Made by a program: the position numbers and the translations under genes
NCBI RefSeq assembly: GCF_008932115.1
Contig: NZ_CP044543.1
Coordinates: forward strand, 2,108,001-2,172,000
DNA length: 64,000 nucleotides
Direction: 5' to 3'
DNA from: Bradyrhizobium betae
Lineage (GTDB): Bacteria > Pseudomonadota > Alphaproteobacteria > Rhizobiales > Xanthobacteraceae
Notes under the pieces: model-generated
Databases searched by the model: none
Seen by the model: only the letters and a program-made list of their open reading frames with translations
Told to the model about the DNA's origin: nothing
Shown here: one piece after another, positions 1-8,854 of the stretch
Numbering within the stretch: the stretch's first letter is position 1
How the letters are laid out: each line of letters begins with the position of its first letter

Positions 1-168
1 GTCGAGGAGCTGATCGCCTGGCTGTCCGGCCGGAGCGAGGCTTACGCTTATGCCTTCGAGAAGCCCAAGGTGATCCGCACCGCGATCGACCACACCCACG
101 TCAAGTCGGACGCCGCCATCGCCGGCGCCCGCGAGATCGCGTTCTTCCCGCCGATGACCGGCGGCTAG
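1..168 (+). CDS. moaD: Molybdopterin synthase small subunit MoaD (3' end only)
   Basis: This is the last 55 codons of a ubiquitin-fold sulfur carrier; the start lies outside the window. It ends in the diagnostic Thr-Gly-Gly tail, whose terminal glycine is thiocarboxylated to deliver sulfur to precursor Z (cPMP) in molybdopterin synthesis. The phenylalanine/proline-rich strand just before the tail (AFFPPMTGG) is typical of MoaD. The catalytic partner moaE begins three bases after the stop, so the two subunits of molybdopterin synthase are co-transcribed. The identification is firm because of the GG tail plus the neighbour; only the N-terminal half cannot be judged. Confidence 0.92.
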   Translation, partial: VEELIAWLSGRSEAYAYAFEKPKVIRTAIDHTHVKSDAAIAGAREIAFFPPMTGG

Positions 169-171
169 GCC

Positions 172-654
172 ATGACATCCACTGCCACATCCTGCCCCGT
201 TACCATCCGCATCCAGGAAGACGATTTCGACATCGCGCGCGAGATCGCGGTCCTGACCAAAAGCCGCACCGACATCGGTGCCGTCGTCAGCTTCTCCGGC
301 ATCTGCCGCGGCGACGAGGACAGCGCGAAGATCGCGGCGCTGACGCTCGAACATTACCCCGGCATGGCGGAGGAAGAGATCAAGCGCCATGCCGACGAAG
401 CGACATCGCGCTGGCCGCTCAACGGCGTCACGGTGATCCATCGCGTCGGGCGGTTCATGCCCGGCCAGAACATCGTTCTGGTGCTCACCGCCTCGCAGCA
501 CCGCCAGGCGGCGTTTCAGGCCGCCGAGTTCCTGATGGACTATCTCAAGACCAACGCGCCGTTCTGGAAAAAGGAAGAGAGCGCCACCGGCACCGGCTGG
601 GTCGAGGCCCACGCCCGTGACGACGAGGCCGCCGCACGCTGGACCCGATCCTGA
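172..654 (+). CDS. moaE: Molybdopterin synthase catalytic subunit MoaE
   Basis: A 160-residue protein of normal MoaE length. Together with MoaD it converts cyclic pyranopterin monophosphate to molybdopterin by inserting two sulfurs. Family features visible are the DIGAVVSFSGICR strand near residues 35-47, the RVGRF segment, the SQHRQAAFQA helix carrying the conserved His-Arg, and the APFWKKE loop near residue 130 that supplies active-site lysines. It follows moaD by three bases, and its stop overlaps the next start (ATGA), so moaD-moaE-prmB are probably one transcript. The enzyme is cytoplasmic. Confidence 0.95.
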   Translation: MTSTATSCPVTIRIQEDDFDIAREIAVLTKSRTDIGAVVSFSGICRGDEDSAKIAALTLEHYPGMAEEEIKRHADEATSRWPLNGVTVIHRVGRFMPGQNIVLVLTASQHRQAAFQAAEFLMDYLKTNAPFWKKEESATGTGWVEAHARDDEAAARWTRS

Positions 655-1613
655 TGGCAAGAGCATCCAAGAAGACCGTGCGCGGCCGCGCCGCCCCGAA
701 ACTCGCGAAGGTCGGCCGCGGCGAGCTGCTCACGCTGATCGATTTCGTCCGCTATGCGGTGAGCCGCTTCACCGAGGCCAAGCTCGCCTTTGCGCACGGC
801 ACGACGGATCCGGTCGCCGAAGCCGTCTTCCTGGTTTGCGAGGCCCTGCACCTGCACCCCGACCAGTTCGAGATCTTTGCCCATGCCTGCGTCACGACGG
901 CGGAAGGCAAGACGCTTCTCGACCTCATCCATAAACGCGTGACCACGCGCAAACCGGCCGCCTATCTCGTCAACAAGATCTACATGCGCGGCCTGCCCTT
1001 CTATGTCGACGAGCGCGTCATCGTTCCGCGCTCCTTCATCGGCGAGCTGCTGGAGTCGCATTTCGGCGGCGACGGCGAAATGGGGTCCCTGGTCGACGAT
1101 CCTACGGGTGTCGAGCGCGTGCTCGACCTCTGCACCGGCTCGGGGTGCCTGGCGATCCTCGCCGCGCATCATTTCCCGAACGCGACGATCGACGCCGTCG
1201 ATATCTCCAAGGGCGCGCTCGAAGTCGCCGCGCGCAATGTCAGCGAACACGGGCTCGACGAGCGGATCACGCTCCACCGCGGCGATCTGTTCGCCCCGCT
1301 CGGCGACAACAAATACGATCTGATCATTACCAACCCGCCTTACGTCGATGCCGAGGGCATGGCCGCGCTGCCGCCGGAATGCCGGGCCGAGCCGAAGCTC
1401 GCCTTCGACGGCGGCGCCGACGGTCTCGACGTGGTGCGCCGCATCCTGCACGACGCACCCGACCACCTCACGCCGGATGGCGGACTGCTCTGCGAGATCG
1501 GCCGCGGCCGCGAATTGATCGACGAGGCATTTCCGGAACTGCCGCTGCTCTGGCTCGACACCGAGGAGTCCGAGGGCGAGGTGTTCTGGATCGCGGCCGC
1601 CGATCTCGGCTGA
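654..1613 (+). CDS. prmB: Ribosomal protein L3 N5-glutamine methyltransferase PrmB-like
   Basis: A 319-residue class I SAM methyltransferase of the HemK/PrmB family. The SAM loop VLDLCTGSGCLAI lies near residue 160 and the catalytic NPPY motif at residues 227-230, which marks methylation of a glutamine side-chain amide. The long N-terminal helical part (DFVRYAVSRF, then VIVPRSFIGELL) fits PrmB, which acts on ribosomal protein L3, better than PrmC, which acts on release factors. The basic first 20 residues are probably flexible. The start overlaps the moaE stop by one base, indicating translational coupling. PrmC is the alternative, but no release-factor gene is adjacent. Confidence 0.85.
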   Translation: MARASKKTVRGRAAPKLAKVGRGELLTLIDFVRYAVSRFTEAKLAFAHGTTDPVAEAVFLVCEALHLHPDQFEIFAHACVTTAEGKTLLDLIHKRVTTRKPAAYLVNKIYMRGLPFYVDERVIVPRSFIGELLESHFGGDGEMGSLVDDPTGVERVLDLCTGSGCLAILAAHHFPNATIDAVDISKGALEVAARNVSEHGLDERITLHRGDLFAPLGDNKYDLIITNPPYVDAEGMAALPPECRAEPKLAFDGGADGLDVVRRILHDAPDHLTPDGGLLCEIGRGRELIDEAFPELPLLWLDTEESEGEVFWIAAADLG

Positions 1614-1702
1614 TCCGTCCCGACAATCGAGCTCCGGCGGAACAAGTCAAATTCCGCCACGTTCATCCCGGGACGAAGTTCTCGTTTTCGGAGGATATCC
1701 GC

Positions 1703-2290
1703 ATGCTCGCGCCATCGGGCGAATTGCTGCGCGCCGGCATGGCGCTGAAACTCAACCATCTCAAGCGGGCAGCCCAGTCCTACTTGCGCGACCGCACCAA
1801 CCAGGCCACCGGGCACGCTACGTCCTATGCGGTCGCGGCGGCATTGTATGCGGCGGCCGGGCTGTTCCTGATCGCGACCTCCTTTGTCGGCCTGATCGCG
1901 ATGTACCGCTGGGTTGCCATCACCTATGGACAATTCTGGGGTTTTGGCGCCGTCGCGGCCGTGCTGCTGGTGCTGGCTGCGACCTGCGCCGGAGCAGCGA
2001 TGGCGCAGATGAAGCGCAAAACCCGGCCGATCGTGCCGCTCGCCAGCCGGATGCGCGTTGCGATCGCCACCCCGCGGATTCCGCGCGGAACGGTCCAGCA
2101 AGCGGTGAAGGAGGTTGCGACCGCGATTCCCCTGGTGCCGCTCGGGCCGGATGAACGCCGCCATGGCGGCAGCACGTCGCCGACGCGGACCAACCGGCCC
2201 GTGCAGCTTGGCCTGATGCTCGCGGCCGTCGGGCTGATCGGCTTCACGGCCGCGCGCCGCAGGCGGCATGGACACGGATTGGACGCTTGA
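1703..2290 (+). CDS. Small integral membrane protein, unknown function
   Basis: A 195-residue protein starting at an ATG preceded by GGAGGA at a good distance. It has two adjacent membrane helices (about residues 42-68 and 75-100), a soluble basic stretch of about 70 residues, and a third hydrophobic helix near residues 170-185 followed by an Arg-rich tail. The two-helix front half resembles the holin-like/DUF1469 type of small membrane protein, but I do not recognise a definite family. Its last 23 bases overlap the start of the YihY-family gene, so the two membrane proteins are probably translated together. Confidence 0.65.
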   Translation: MLAPSGELLRAGMALKLNHLKRAAQSYLRDRTNQATGHATSYAVAAALYAAAGLFLIATSFVGLIAMYRWVAITYGQFWGFGAVAAVLLVLAATCAGAAMAQMKRKTRPIVPLASRMRVAIATPRIPRGTVQQAVKEVATAIPLVPLGPDERRHGGSTSPTRTNRPVQLGLMLAAVGLIGFTAARRRRHGHGLDA

Positions 2291-3326
2291 GGTGCCGGCG
2301 CGGCGGTCGGAGCAGTTCGACAGCTGGCTGCTGATTGCCGCCACGGCTGTTCTGGTGCTGACTGCCGAGCGCTATTTTCAGGAGTCCGGCCTCATCAAGT
2401 CCGGCGCCTTGCAAAACGCGCCGAGAACCAGCGTGACGCAAGCGACGAGCCGGCCCGATCACGGCCGCCACTCGAAAAGCCCTTTCGCAATTCCCTGGGC
2501 CGGCTGGAAGGAGATCTTCCGGCGCACCTACCGGCGCATCGACGACGATCGCCTGCTCGCGACCGCCGGAGGCGTCGTCTTTTTCGGCCTGCTCGCGATC
2601 TTTCCCGCCGTGACCGCGCTGGTCTCGTCCTATGGCCTGTTCGCCGATCCCTCGACGATCAGCGCCAACCTCCAGAGCCTCGCGATGATGCTGCCCGAGG
2701 GCGCATTCCAGATCGTCGAGGACCAGGTCGCGCGCGTGGTCTCGAACGGCAATACGGCGCTCGGTGCCGCCTTCCTGCTCGGCCTCATGCTCGCGGTCTG
2801 GAGCGCCAATGCCGGCGTCAAATCCATTTTCGACGCCCTCAACGTCGCCTATGAGGCGCGCGAGAAGCGCGGCTTCATCAAGCTGAACCTGATGTCCCTG
2901 GCCTTCACGGTCGGCGGCATCGCCGCGCTTCTGCTGATGGTCGGCGCCGTCGTGGCCTTTCCGCTCGCGCTCGATCACATCGGCATCGCGCCCGAAAGCA
3001 AGCTGATCGCCGCGCTCGCGCGCTGGCCGCTGCTGCTCATCATTCTACTGGCGGCACTCGCCATGCTCTATCGCTTCGCGTCCAGCCGCGACGCACCGCG
3101 CTGGCAATGGCTGAGCGTCGGCGCGGTGACGGCCGCCCTGCTCTGGATCGCCGGCTCGGCGTTGCTCTCCTGGTATCTGTCGGCCTTCGCCAACTACAAC
3201 GCAACCTACGGCTCGCTCGGCGCGGCGATCGGCCTGATGATGTGGATGTGGATGTCGGCCATCGTCATCATGTTCGGCGCCGAGCTGAACTCGGAGATCG
3301 AACGGGAGGCCAAAATGGCGCCCTGA
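2268..3326 (+). CDS. YihY/BrkB family integral membrane protein
   Basis: A 352-residue polytopic inner-membrane protein. An extra N-terminal membrane helix (LLIAATAVLVLTAERYF) precedes the YihY core, which begins near residue 75 with the hallmark WKEIFRRTYRRIDDDRLLATAGGVVFFGLLAIFPA and has six predicted helices. The NYNATYGSLGAAIGLMMWMW segment near the end is also characteristic of the family. YihY proteins were once called ribonuclease BN in error; their actual role is unsettled (transport or envelope). It overlaps the preceding membrane protein gene and is followed by a strong hairpin shared with the convergent methyltransferase. Confidence 0.88.
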   Translation: MDTDWTLEVPARRSEQFDSWLLIAATAVLVLTAERYFQESGLIKSGALQNAPRTSVTQATSRPDHGRHSKSPFAIPWAGWKEIFRRTYRRIDDDRLLATAGGVVFFGLLAIFPAVTALVSSYGLFADPSTISANLQSLAMMLPEGAFQIVEDQVARVVSNGNTALGAAFLLGLMLAVWSANAGVKSIFDALNVAYEAREKRGFIKLNLMSLAFTVGGIAALLLMVGAVVAFPLALDHIGIAPESKLIAALARWPLLLIILLAALAMLYRFASSRDAPRWQWLSVGAVTAALLWIAGSALLSWYLSAFANYNATYGSLGAAIGLMMWMWMSAIVIMFGAELNSEIEREAKMAP

Positions 3327-3332
3327 GCCTGT

Positions 3333-3361
3333 GGTCAGGCCGGAGATCGTCCGGCCTGACC
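3333..3361. terminator. Hairpin between convergent genes
   Basis: A perfect 12-bp stem (GGTCAGGCCGGA / TCCGGCCTGACC) with a 5-base loop lies between the convergent YihY-type and methyltransferase genes. It has no T-run on either side, so termination is inferred from position and stability only. It could serve both directions. Confidence 0.5.
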
Positions 3362-3372
3362 GAACTCCGCCC

Positions 3373-4212
3373 TCAGCGCCTGGTGATGACGGCTTCCAGA
3401 TATTCGCTGTGCACGACCACCGTGCCGTCGTCGGCATGGTTGAACTCGCCCAGCAGTGTCATGAGATCGCGACGCAGGGCCGCCTGGCCGGTCTCGTCGA
3501 GCGCGGCGAAAGCCTTCAGCATCGGTCCATAGTACGATTTGAAGACATCGAGCCAGTGCTCCGGCGAGCGATAACGGAACACGAACATGCGCGGTTCGGT
3601 TGATATCTCCGTGGCCTTGGTGATGAACATCTCCTCGAGCCGTGCCTGCGTCCCCCACAGGGCCGGCGACTTCACACCCGCCGGCGGCGCCACATGCTTG
3701 CCGATGGTCTTGAAGAGCTGGCCGATGAAACCCTGCGGCGTCCAGCTGGCGAGGCCGATCTTGCCGCCGGATTTGCAGACCCGCGCAAGCTCGGAGGCTG
3801 CCTTGTCCTGGTCGGGCGTGAACATCACGCCGAAGGTCGAAACGACGACGTCGTAGCTGGCATCGGCAAACGGCAGCGCCTCGGCATCCGCCTCGCGAAA
3901 TTCGACCGTCAGATGGTCCGCCGCCGCGCGTTCCTGTCCGCGCTTGAGCAGCGCCGGCACGTAGTCCGTGGATGTGACGTCACACCAGCGCCGCGCCGCC
4001 GCCAGTGTCGCATTGCCGTTGCCGGCGGCGACGTCCAGCACCTTGCTGCCGGCGCGCAGGTCCAGCGCCTCGCAGAGCTGCTCGCCGACGATCTGCAAGG
4101 TGGTGCCGACGACGGCGTAGTCGCCGGACGACCAGGCGCCTTGCTGGCGCTGCTTCACGGCGGCGAGATCGGGCTGGGCGGGGGCCGGCTTGAGCGCTGC
4201 GGATGTCGACAT
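3373..4212 (-). CDS. Class I SAM-dependent methyltransferase (UbiE/COQ5-like)
   Basis: A 279-residue cytoplasmic methyltransferase. The SAM-binding motif I (VLDVAAGNGNATLAAA) is near residue 60, the acidic motif II end (TSTDYVPALL) follows, and motif IV/post-motif segments (FREADAEALPFADASYDVVVSTFGVMF) are well formed, as in UbiE-type small-molecule methyltransferases. The C-terminal third is the substrate-specific part and gives no clear substrate. GGAG lies eight bases before the ATG. It is transcribed alone, convergent with the YihY gene. The exact substrate is unknown. Confidence 0.8.
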   Translation of the reverse strand: MSTSAALKPAPAQPDLAAVKQRQQGAWSSGDYAVVGTTLQIVGEQLCEALDLRAGSKVLDVAAGNGNATLAAARRWCDVTSTDYVPALLKRGQERAAADHLTVEFREADAEALPFADASYDVVVSTFGVMFTPDQDKAASELARVCKSGGKIGLASWTPQGFIGQLFKTIGKHVAPPAGVKSPALWGTQARLEEMFITKATEISTEPRMFVFRYRSPEHWLDVFKSYYGPMLKAFAALDETGQAALRRDLMTLLGEFNHADDGTVVVHSEYLEAVITRR

Positions 4213-4617
4213 GGCAATTCTCCTGCGGTTGAAAACGCCGGGACGATAGGGCGCATGGGGCTCGCTGGCCTTGAGAGCGGCGTTATTTTACGCTGAGACT
4301 GCCTTGATTTCCCCGCGGGAGCCGAGGGCAGGGAATTGTGCTCGGCAGCCGCTGCCCTCAAGCGCCCGGCGAAACCGACGATTCGCCGCCAACGAGATTG
4401 CCGCCGTCCGTTCGTCCGACCATCGCGATGCTCCCGACCGCGAGCGCTGCTTGCGCCGGCTTTACTGACATAAGCCTTACAGAGGCCGCTATCCCCTCGA
4501 ATCAACAATGATGTTAGGGTCATGCCGCTTGGGGAAGCATGAGGCGCGACGGGTTCGCACAGCGGCCCGTGTTTTCCCGGGGTGAGGCAGTCAGCTCTTT
4601 GAGGCGTAACGCGCGGC
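4213..4617. other. Intergenic, no gene recognised
   Basis: A 405-base gap between divergent genes. It must hold promoters for the methyltransferase (minus strand) and the TipF-like gene (plus strand), but I see no convincing -35/-10 pair, palindrome or small gene. Short open frames here lack ribosome binding sites and coding character. Confidence 0.4.
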
Positions 4618-6102
4618 ATGATTCGCATTTCGACGATCTTCATCGCCATCTGCATGGTTCTGGTCGCGGCCTCGCTCGGGCTTGTCCTCTACTCGGTCGC
4701 CGGCATCAACGGAACCGAATCCGCGATCGTGGCGCTGACCGCGCTGACCTTCCTGATCCTCTACAACGCGGTGTCGATGCGGCTGCGCGATCGCAACGAC
4801 GTCGGCGGCCAGATTGCCGACCTGTCGCGCGGTACCGCCGACCTCGCCCGCCAGGTCGCCGAGTTCGGCCGGAGGCTGGCTGCGATCGAGGGGCGCATCG
4901 CCTCGTCCAACTCGACCAACACCGACCGCATTCAGTCTGTGGTCGGCGAGATCAACGAGCTCGGCGGGCTGGTCAGGCAGCTCGCGACCACCGTGTCGGC
5001 TCACGAAGATCTCCTGGCCGGCGCCCCGCCGCCCCCCTCTCCCGCCCCGGTCGCGAAGCCGGAACCGGAAGCGCCGATCGACCTGGCTGCGCCCTTCGAG
5101 GAGAGCCCCGCCGCCCCGCCGCCAATTCCCGTACCGGCGCCGCAGCCGACACCGCCAGCCGTTCAGACCAAGACTGCCAACGCAGTCCAGACGGTCAACG
5201 GACGCAACCAGACCCAGATGCTGGCGACGCTGCGCAACGCGATCGACGAGAATCGCATCGACATCTTCCTGCAGCCGATGGTGACGCTGCCGCAGCGCAA
5301 GGTGCGGTTCTACGAGGCGGTGACGCGGGTGCGTGATGGGCGCGACCAGCTGATTGCCGCCGAGGAGTTCATCAGCATCGCCGAGGCCTCGGGGCTGATC
5401 GGGCGCATCGACAACATGGTGATGTTGCGCTGCGTGCAAGTGCTGCGCCGCCTGATGGTGCGCAACAAGGATGTCGGCGTGTTCTGCAACGTCGCGGCTT
5501 CCACGCTCGGCAATTCGACCAGCTTCGCGCAGTGCCTCGACTTCCTCGAAGCCAACCGGGCGCTGGCGCCGTCGCTGGTGCTGGAATTCAAGCAATCGAC
5601 CTTCCGCAATCTCGGCCCGGCCGAGACCGAGAATCTCGCAGCGCTCGCCCAGCGCGGCTTCCGCTTCTCGATCGACCACGTCACCGATCTGCGCATCGAG
5701 CCGCGCGAGCTCGCCGACCGCGGCGTGCGCTTCATCAAGGTGCCGGCCTCGCTCCTGCTCGACCCCAGGCAAGCCTCGACCTCGGACATCCACCCCTCCG
5801 ACCTCTCCGATCTGCTCGGCCGCTTCGGCATCGACCTGATCGCCGAGCGCATCGAAGGCGAGCGCGCGGTGGTCGATTTGCTCGACTATGACGTGCGGTT
5901 CGGCCAGGGCTTCCTGTTCGCGCCGCCCCGGCCATTGCGGCCGGAAGGGGCATCTGCTACCGGCGGAGCCGCGCCGAACCAGGCGCAGGACACCCAGGGA
6001 TTCAATGGCTCCGCTCCCCCCAGCCCAGGTGCGACGACGTCTTCAGCACCTCCAGCCCAACGCATCACCACCGGCAGCGCGGCGCTCGCGCGGCGTATCT
6101 GA
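4618..6102 (+). CDS. tipF: TipF-like membrane protein with degenerate EAL domain
   Basis: A 494-residue protein with two N-terminal membrane helices (about residues 5-25 and 33-50), a predicted coiled coil (about 60-130), a Pro/Ala-rich linker, and a C-terminal EAL-type domain (about 200-440). The signature is EAV (E233) and the Asn motif is present (CNVAAS). The DDFGTG-type loop has become DHVTDL and the glutamate pair reads LEFKQS, so phosphodiesterase activity is unlikely and a c-di-GMP sensor role is more plausible. This layout matches Caulobacter TipF, a c-di-GMP-binding flagellar positioning factor; the assignment is by architecture. A HAD phosphatase gene follows 15 bases later. Confidence 0.7.
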   Translation: MIRISTIFIAICMVLVAASLGLVLYSVAGINGTESAIVALTALTFLILYNAVSMRLRDRNDVGGQIADLSRGTADLARQVAEFGRRLAAIEGRIASSNSTNTDRIQSVVGEINELGGLVRQLATTVSAHEDLLAGAPPPPSPAPVAKPEPEAPIDLAAPFEESPAAPPPIPVPAPQPTPPAVQTKTANAVQTVNGRNQTQMLATLRNAIDENRIDIFLQPMVTLPQRKVRFYEAVTRVRDGRDQLIAAEEFISIAEASGLIGRIDNMVMLRCVQVLRRLMVRNKDVGVFCNVAASTLGNSTSFAQCLDFLEANRALAPSLVLEFKQSTFRNLGPAETENLAALAQRGFRFSIDHVTDLRIEPRELADRGVRFIKVPASLLLDPRQASTSDIHPSDLSDLLGRFGIDLIAERIEGERAVVDLLDYDVRFGQGFLFAPPRPLRPEGASATGGAAPNQAQDTQGFNGSAPPSPGATTSSAPPAQRITTGSAALARRI

Positions 6103-6117
6103 TCGGCCGCGCGCATC

Positions 6118-6972
6118 ATGACCACGCTGCATTTTGCCGAAAGCCTGCGCGAGCTCGTGGGCGGTGTGGACGTCGTGCTCAGCGACATCTGGGGCGTGGT
6201 CCATAACGGCCTGGAATCCTTCCCCGAAGCCTGCGAGGCGCTGCACACCTATCGCAGCCGTGGCGGTACGGTGATCCTGATCACCAACGCGCCACGCCCG
6301 GCCGATTCGGTACAGCGGCAGCTCCGCAAGCTCGGCGTCGCGGACGAGGCCTATGACGCCATCGTCTCGTCGGGCGACCTGACGCGGCTCTATGTCGCCG
6401 AGCATCCCGGCCGCAAGATGTTCTGGCTCGGGCCAGAGCGCGACAACTCGATCTATCGCGGCCTCGATGCGGTGACGGCGCCGCTGGAAGAGGCCGACTA
6501 CATCGTCTGCACCGGCCCCTTTGACGACGAGACCGAGACGCCGGAAGACTATCGCGGCATGATGCTGCAGGCGCGCGAACGCAAACTGCCTCTGGTGTGC
6601 GCCAACCCTGATATCGTGGTCGAACGCGGCGACCGGCTGATCTATTGCGCCGGCGCGATTGCCGAACTCTATCGCGAGATCGGCGGCGAGGTGATCTTCT
6701 ATGGCAAGCCGCACCGGCCGATCTACGAGCGTGCGATGGCGCTCGCCGGCGAGCGCCAGGGCCACCCAATCGACCGGAAAAAGGTGCTGGCGATCGGTGA
6801 TTCCGTCCGCACCGACCTGACCGGCGCGCGCGAATTCGGCATCGACTGCCTGTTCGTCACCCGCGGCATCCATGCCGAGGAGTTCGAGGGCCTCGACCAG
6901 CTCGACCCGACATCGGTGATGGAATTGTTCGGCCACCCGCCGAAGGCGCTGATGCGCGAATTGAAGTGGTGA
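6118..6972 (+). CDS. HAD-superfamily hydrolase, TIGR01459-type (NagD-like)
   Basis: A 284-residue HAD phosphatase of the class IIA (NagD-like) group. Motif I is modified: the segment near residue 21 reads LSDIWGVVHNG, where the usual second Asp of DxD is Trp. Motif II is ILITNAPRP, and motif III/IV lies near residue 220 (AIGDSVRTDLTGARE). The YGKPHRPIYERAM segment is the usual class IIA lysine region. Substrate is unknown. It follows the TipF-like gene by 15 bases and probably shares its transcript. The loss of the DxD second aspartate is a family trait of TIGR01459 proteins as far as I recall, not a local defect. Confidence 0.82.
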   Translation: MTTLHFAESLRELVGGVDVVLSDIWGVVHNGLESFPEACEALHTYRSRGGTVILITNAPRPADSVQRQLRKLGVADEAYDAIVSSGDLTRLYVAEHPGRKMFWLGPERDNSIYRGLDAVTAPLEEADYIVCTGPFDDETETPEDYRGMMLQARERKLPLVCANPDIVVERGDRLIYCAGAIAELYREIGGEVIFYGKPHRPIYERAMALAGERQGHPIDRKKVLAIGDSVRTDLTGAREFGIDCLFVTRGIHAEEFEGLDQLDPTSVMELFGHPPKALMRELKW

Positions 6973-7029
6973 TGCGGCCGTAGCGCGGCACGCTGCCGCG
7001 CTTGGACCAATCGCCTGGCGATAGACGCC

Positions 7030-7114
7030 GTCATGGCCGGGCTTGTCCCGGCCATCCACGTCCCACCACGCGTGCACAAGAACGTGGATGCCCGGGACAA
7101 GCCCGGGCATGACG
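7030..7114. repeat. Palindromic intergenic repeat (GTCATG-CCGGGC family)
   Basis: The left part carries GTCATGGCCGGGCTTGTCCC and the right part GGGACAAGCCCGGGCATGAC, with ATCCACG/CGTGGAT further in, giving a long imperfect hairpin. It separates the HAD gene from convergent cheY and could act as a bidirectional transcript end. Related copies are listed elsewhere in the window. Confidence 0.8.
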
Positions 7115-7150
7115 ATCCTGATAGAGGATTTTGTTCGGAGGGGAGCGCGC

Positions 7151-7546
7151 TTACGCGCTCGCCATGTCCGGGAAGACCGCCTCGATCTTGGTCTTCAGCG
7201 TCGCCGCGTTGAACGGCTTGACGATGTAGTTGTTCACGCCGGCCTTCTTGGCGGCGATCACGTTCTCGGTCTTCGATTCGGCCGTGATCATGATGAAGGG
7301 CGTGGTGGCGAGGTTCGGATCCGCGCGCACTTCGCGCAGCAAATCGTAGCCCGTCATCGGCTCCATGTTCCAGTCGGAGATCACGAGGCCATACTTCTTG
7401 CCGCGCATCTTGTTCAGCGCCGCCGAACCATCGCTGGCATCATCGATATTCTCGAAGCCAAGCTGCTTCAGCAGATTCCTGATGATACGGATCATGGTGC
7501 TGTAGTCGTCAACCACCAGAACCGACATCGACAAATCAACCGCCAT
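7151..7546 (-). CDS. cheY: Single-domain chemotaxis response regulator CheY
   Basis: A 131-residue stand-alone receiver domain. D13-D14 form the acidic pocket, D58 in LVISDWNM is the phosphoacceptor, T88 lies in MITAES and K110 in YIVKPF, all in the expected places. DWNM and STMxRIxRNLLKxLGF match CheY rather than generic receivers. The start is the ATG preceded by GGGGGAG; a longer upstream reading lacks a binding site and would add a non-conserved extension. It would bind the flagellar switch when phosphorylated. No chemotaxis kinase is adjacent; a cheZ gene lies about 49 kb away in the window. Confidence 0.9.
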   Translation of the reverse strand: MAVDLSMSVLVVDDYSTMIRIIRNLLKQLGFENIDDASDGSAALNKMRGKKYGLVISDWNMEPMTGYDLLREVRADPNLATTPFIMITAESKTENVIAAKKAGVNNYIVKPFNAATLKTKIEAVFPDMASA

Positions 7547-7773
7547 CTCGACTCCCCCAACGCAAACCAGGAATGTTACAATCGGACCCGCCAGCTCTAG
7601 CCCCGCGGTTCCACGTTTCAAGAACTAGCACCAAGGCGTTAAACAGCGCGTTAATCGCGGGCGCCCTCGAAGGACTGAAATCGCATTCAATGCGCCCGCC
7701 CCCTCCCGCTTGACTTCATCCGGCCGGACAAGCCACGGTCCGGGCCGGTCCTGCCGCTTCGAGAATTCCCCTG

Positions 7774-8745
7774 ATGGCCCCGCATTTTACCGTTATTCGC
7801 GACTCCACGCCGGATTCCGCGATTTTAAGGGGCGCCGTGGTCGCGATGGGCAATTTCGACGGTGTTCATCTCGGCCATCGCGCGGTGATCGCGGCGGCCC
7901 TGGAAATGGGCCGATCGCATGGCCGCCCTGCGCTGGCGTTGACCTTCGAGCCGCATCCGCGCCGGTTTTTCAGCCCGAACACCCCGCAATTCCGCCTGAC
8001 GGACGAGCCGGCGAAGCTGCGGCTGCTGGCCGGTACCGGGCTTGCCGGCGCCGTGGTCATGACCTTCGACAAGGCGAGGGCCGGCACCAGTGCGCAAGAT
8101 TTCATTCACCATGACCTGATCGGACGCCTCGGCGTCAGCGGCATAGCGGTCGGCTACGACTTCCATTTCGGCAAGGGGCGGGTCGGCTCGCCGAGCCTGC
8201 TGGCCGACGAGGCACCCCGGCTCGGTATCGAGGTCGACGTGCAGCCGCATGTCGACATCGACGAGCGGCCGGTCTCCTCCAGCGCCATCCGGATCGCGCT
8301 CGCCGAAGGCCAGATCGACGAGGCCACCACCATGCTGGGCGCCCCCTGGTTCATCACCGGTGAGGTGATCCACGGCGAAAAGCGCGGCCGCGACCTCGGC
8401 TATCCCACCGCCAACATCCGCCTCGATGCCAATTGCGGCCTCAAGCACGGCATCTACGCGGTGCGGGTCGGGCGCGGCGCCGAGAGGCTGGACGGGGTGG
8501 CGAGCTTCGGCCGCCGCCCGACCTTTGATAATGGCGCGCCCCTGCTGGAAATCTTCCTGTTCGACTTCAAGGGCGACCTCTACGGGCAGGCACTCGATTG
8601 TGCCTTCGTCGGCTTCATCCGCGAGGAGCTGAAATTCGACAATCTGGAGGCCCTGATCCGCCAGATGGATGACGATTCCATCCGCGCCCGCGCCATCCTG
8701 GCCGCCGCCCCGGACGCCTTTCCGCGGCTTGGCGCCGTCGGTTGA
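7774..8745 (+). CDS. ribF: Bifunctional riboflavin kinase / FAD synthetase
   Basis: A 323-residue enzyme that phosphorylates riboflavin to FMN and adenylylates FMN to FAD. The N-terminal nucleotidyltransferase domain has GNFDGVHLGH near residue 30 and the VGYDFHFGKGR segment near 130. The C-terminal riboflavin kinase domain (about 190-310) has GRDLGYPTANI and the GVASFGRRPTFD segment. Length and domain order are normal. It sits upstream of ileS and lspA, a common bacterial arrangement, though 200 bases separate it from ileS. Confidence 0.95.
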   Translation: MAPHFTVIRDSTPDSAILRGAVVAMGNFDGVHLGHRAVIAAALEMGRSHGRPALALTFEPHPRRFFSPNTPQFRLTDEPAKLRLLAGTGLAGAVVMTFDKARAGTSAQDFIHHDLIGRLGVSGIAVGYDFHFGKGRVGSPSLLADEAPRLGIEVDVQPHVDIDERPVSSSAIRIALAEGQIDEATTMLGAPWFITGEVIHGEKRGRDLGYPTANIRLDANCGLKHGIYAVRVGRGAERLDGVASFGRRPTFDNGAPLLEIFLFDFKGDLYGQALDCAFVGFIREELKFDNLEALIRQMDDDSIRARAILAAAPDAFPRLGAVG

Positions 8746-8806
8746 GACCGAAAGACCGGCCCGCCGGACCTTTGCGCTTCCCCCTTCCGGCTGCTATGGA
8801 GAGCCC

Positions 8807-8854
8807 ATGTTTGCGCGGCGCATCATAGGGATTAGCGGCCCGGCTTCCGCCTGA
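8807..8854 (+). CDS. Possible 15-codon leader peptide upstream of ileS
   Basis: A tiny open frame, [15 protein letters not shown], starts at an ATG five bases after GGAG and ends 94 bases before ileS. Three of four consecutive codons are isoleucine (ATC ATA GGG ATT), including the rare ATA. Just after the stop there is a small inverted repeat (GAGC-TTTCG-GCTC). This arrangement suggests isoleucyl-tRNA-dependent attenuation of ileS, but that is inference from a short sequence and could be chance. Confidence 0.3.
   Translation: MFARRIIGISGPASA

Noticed and set aside
7639..7654. CtrA box upstream of cheY (TTAA...TTAA)
   Set aside because: The two TTAA halves are eight bases apart, not seven as in the CtrA consensus.
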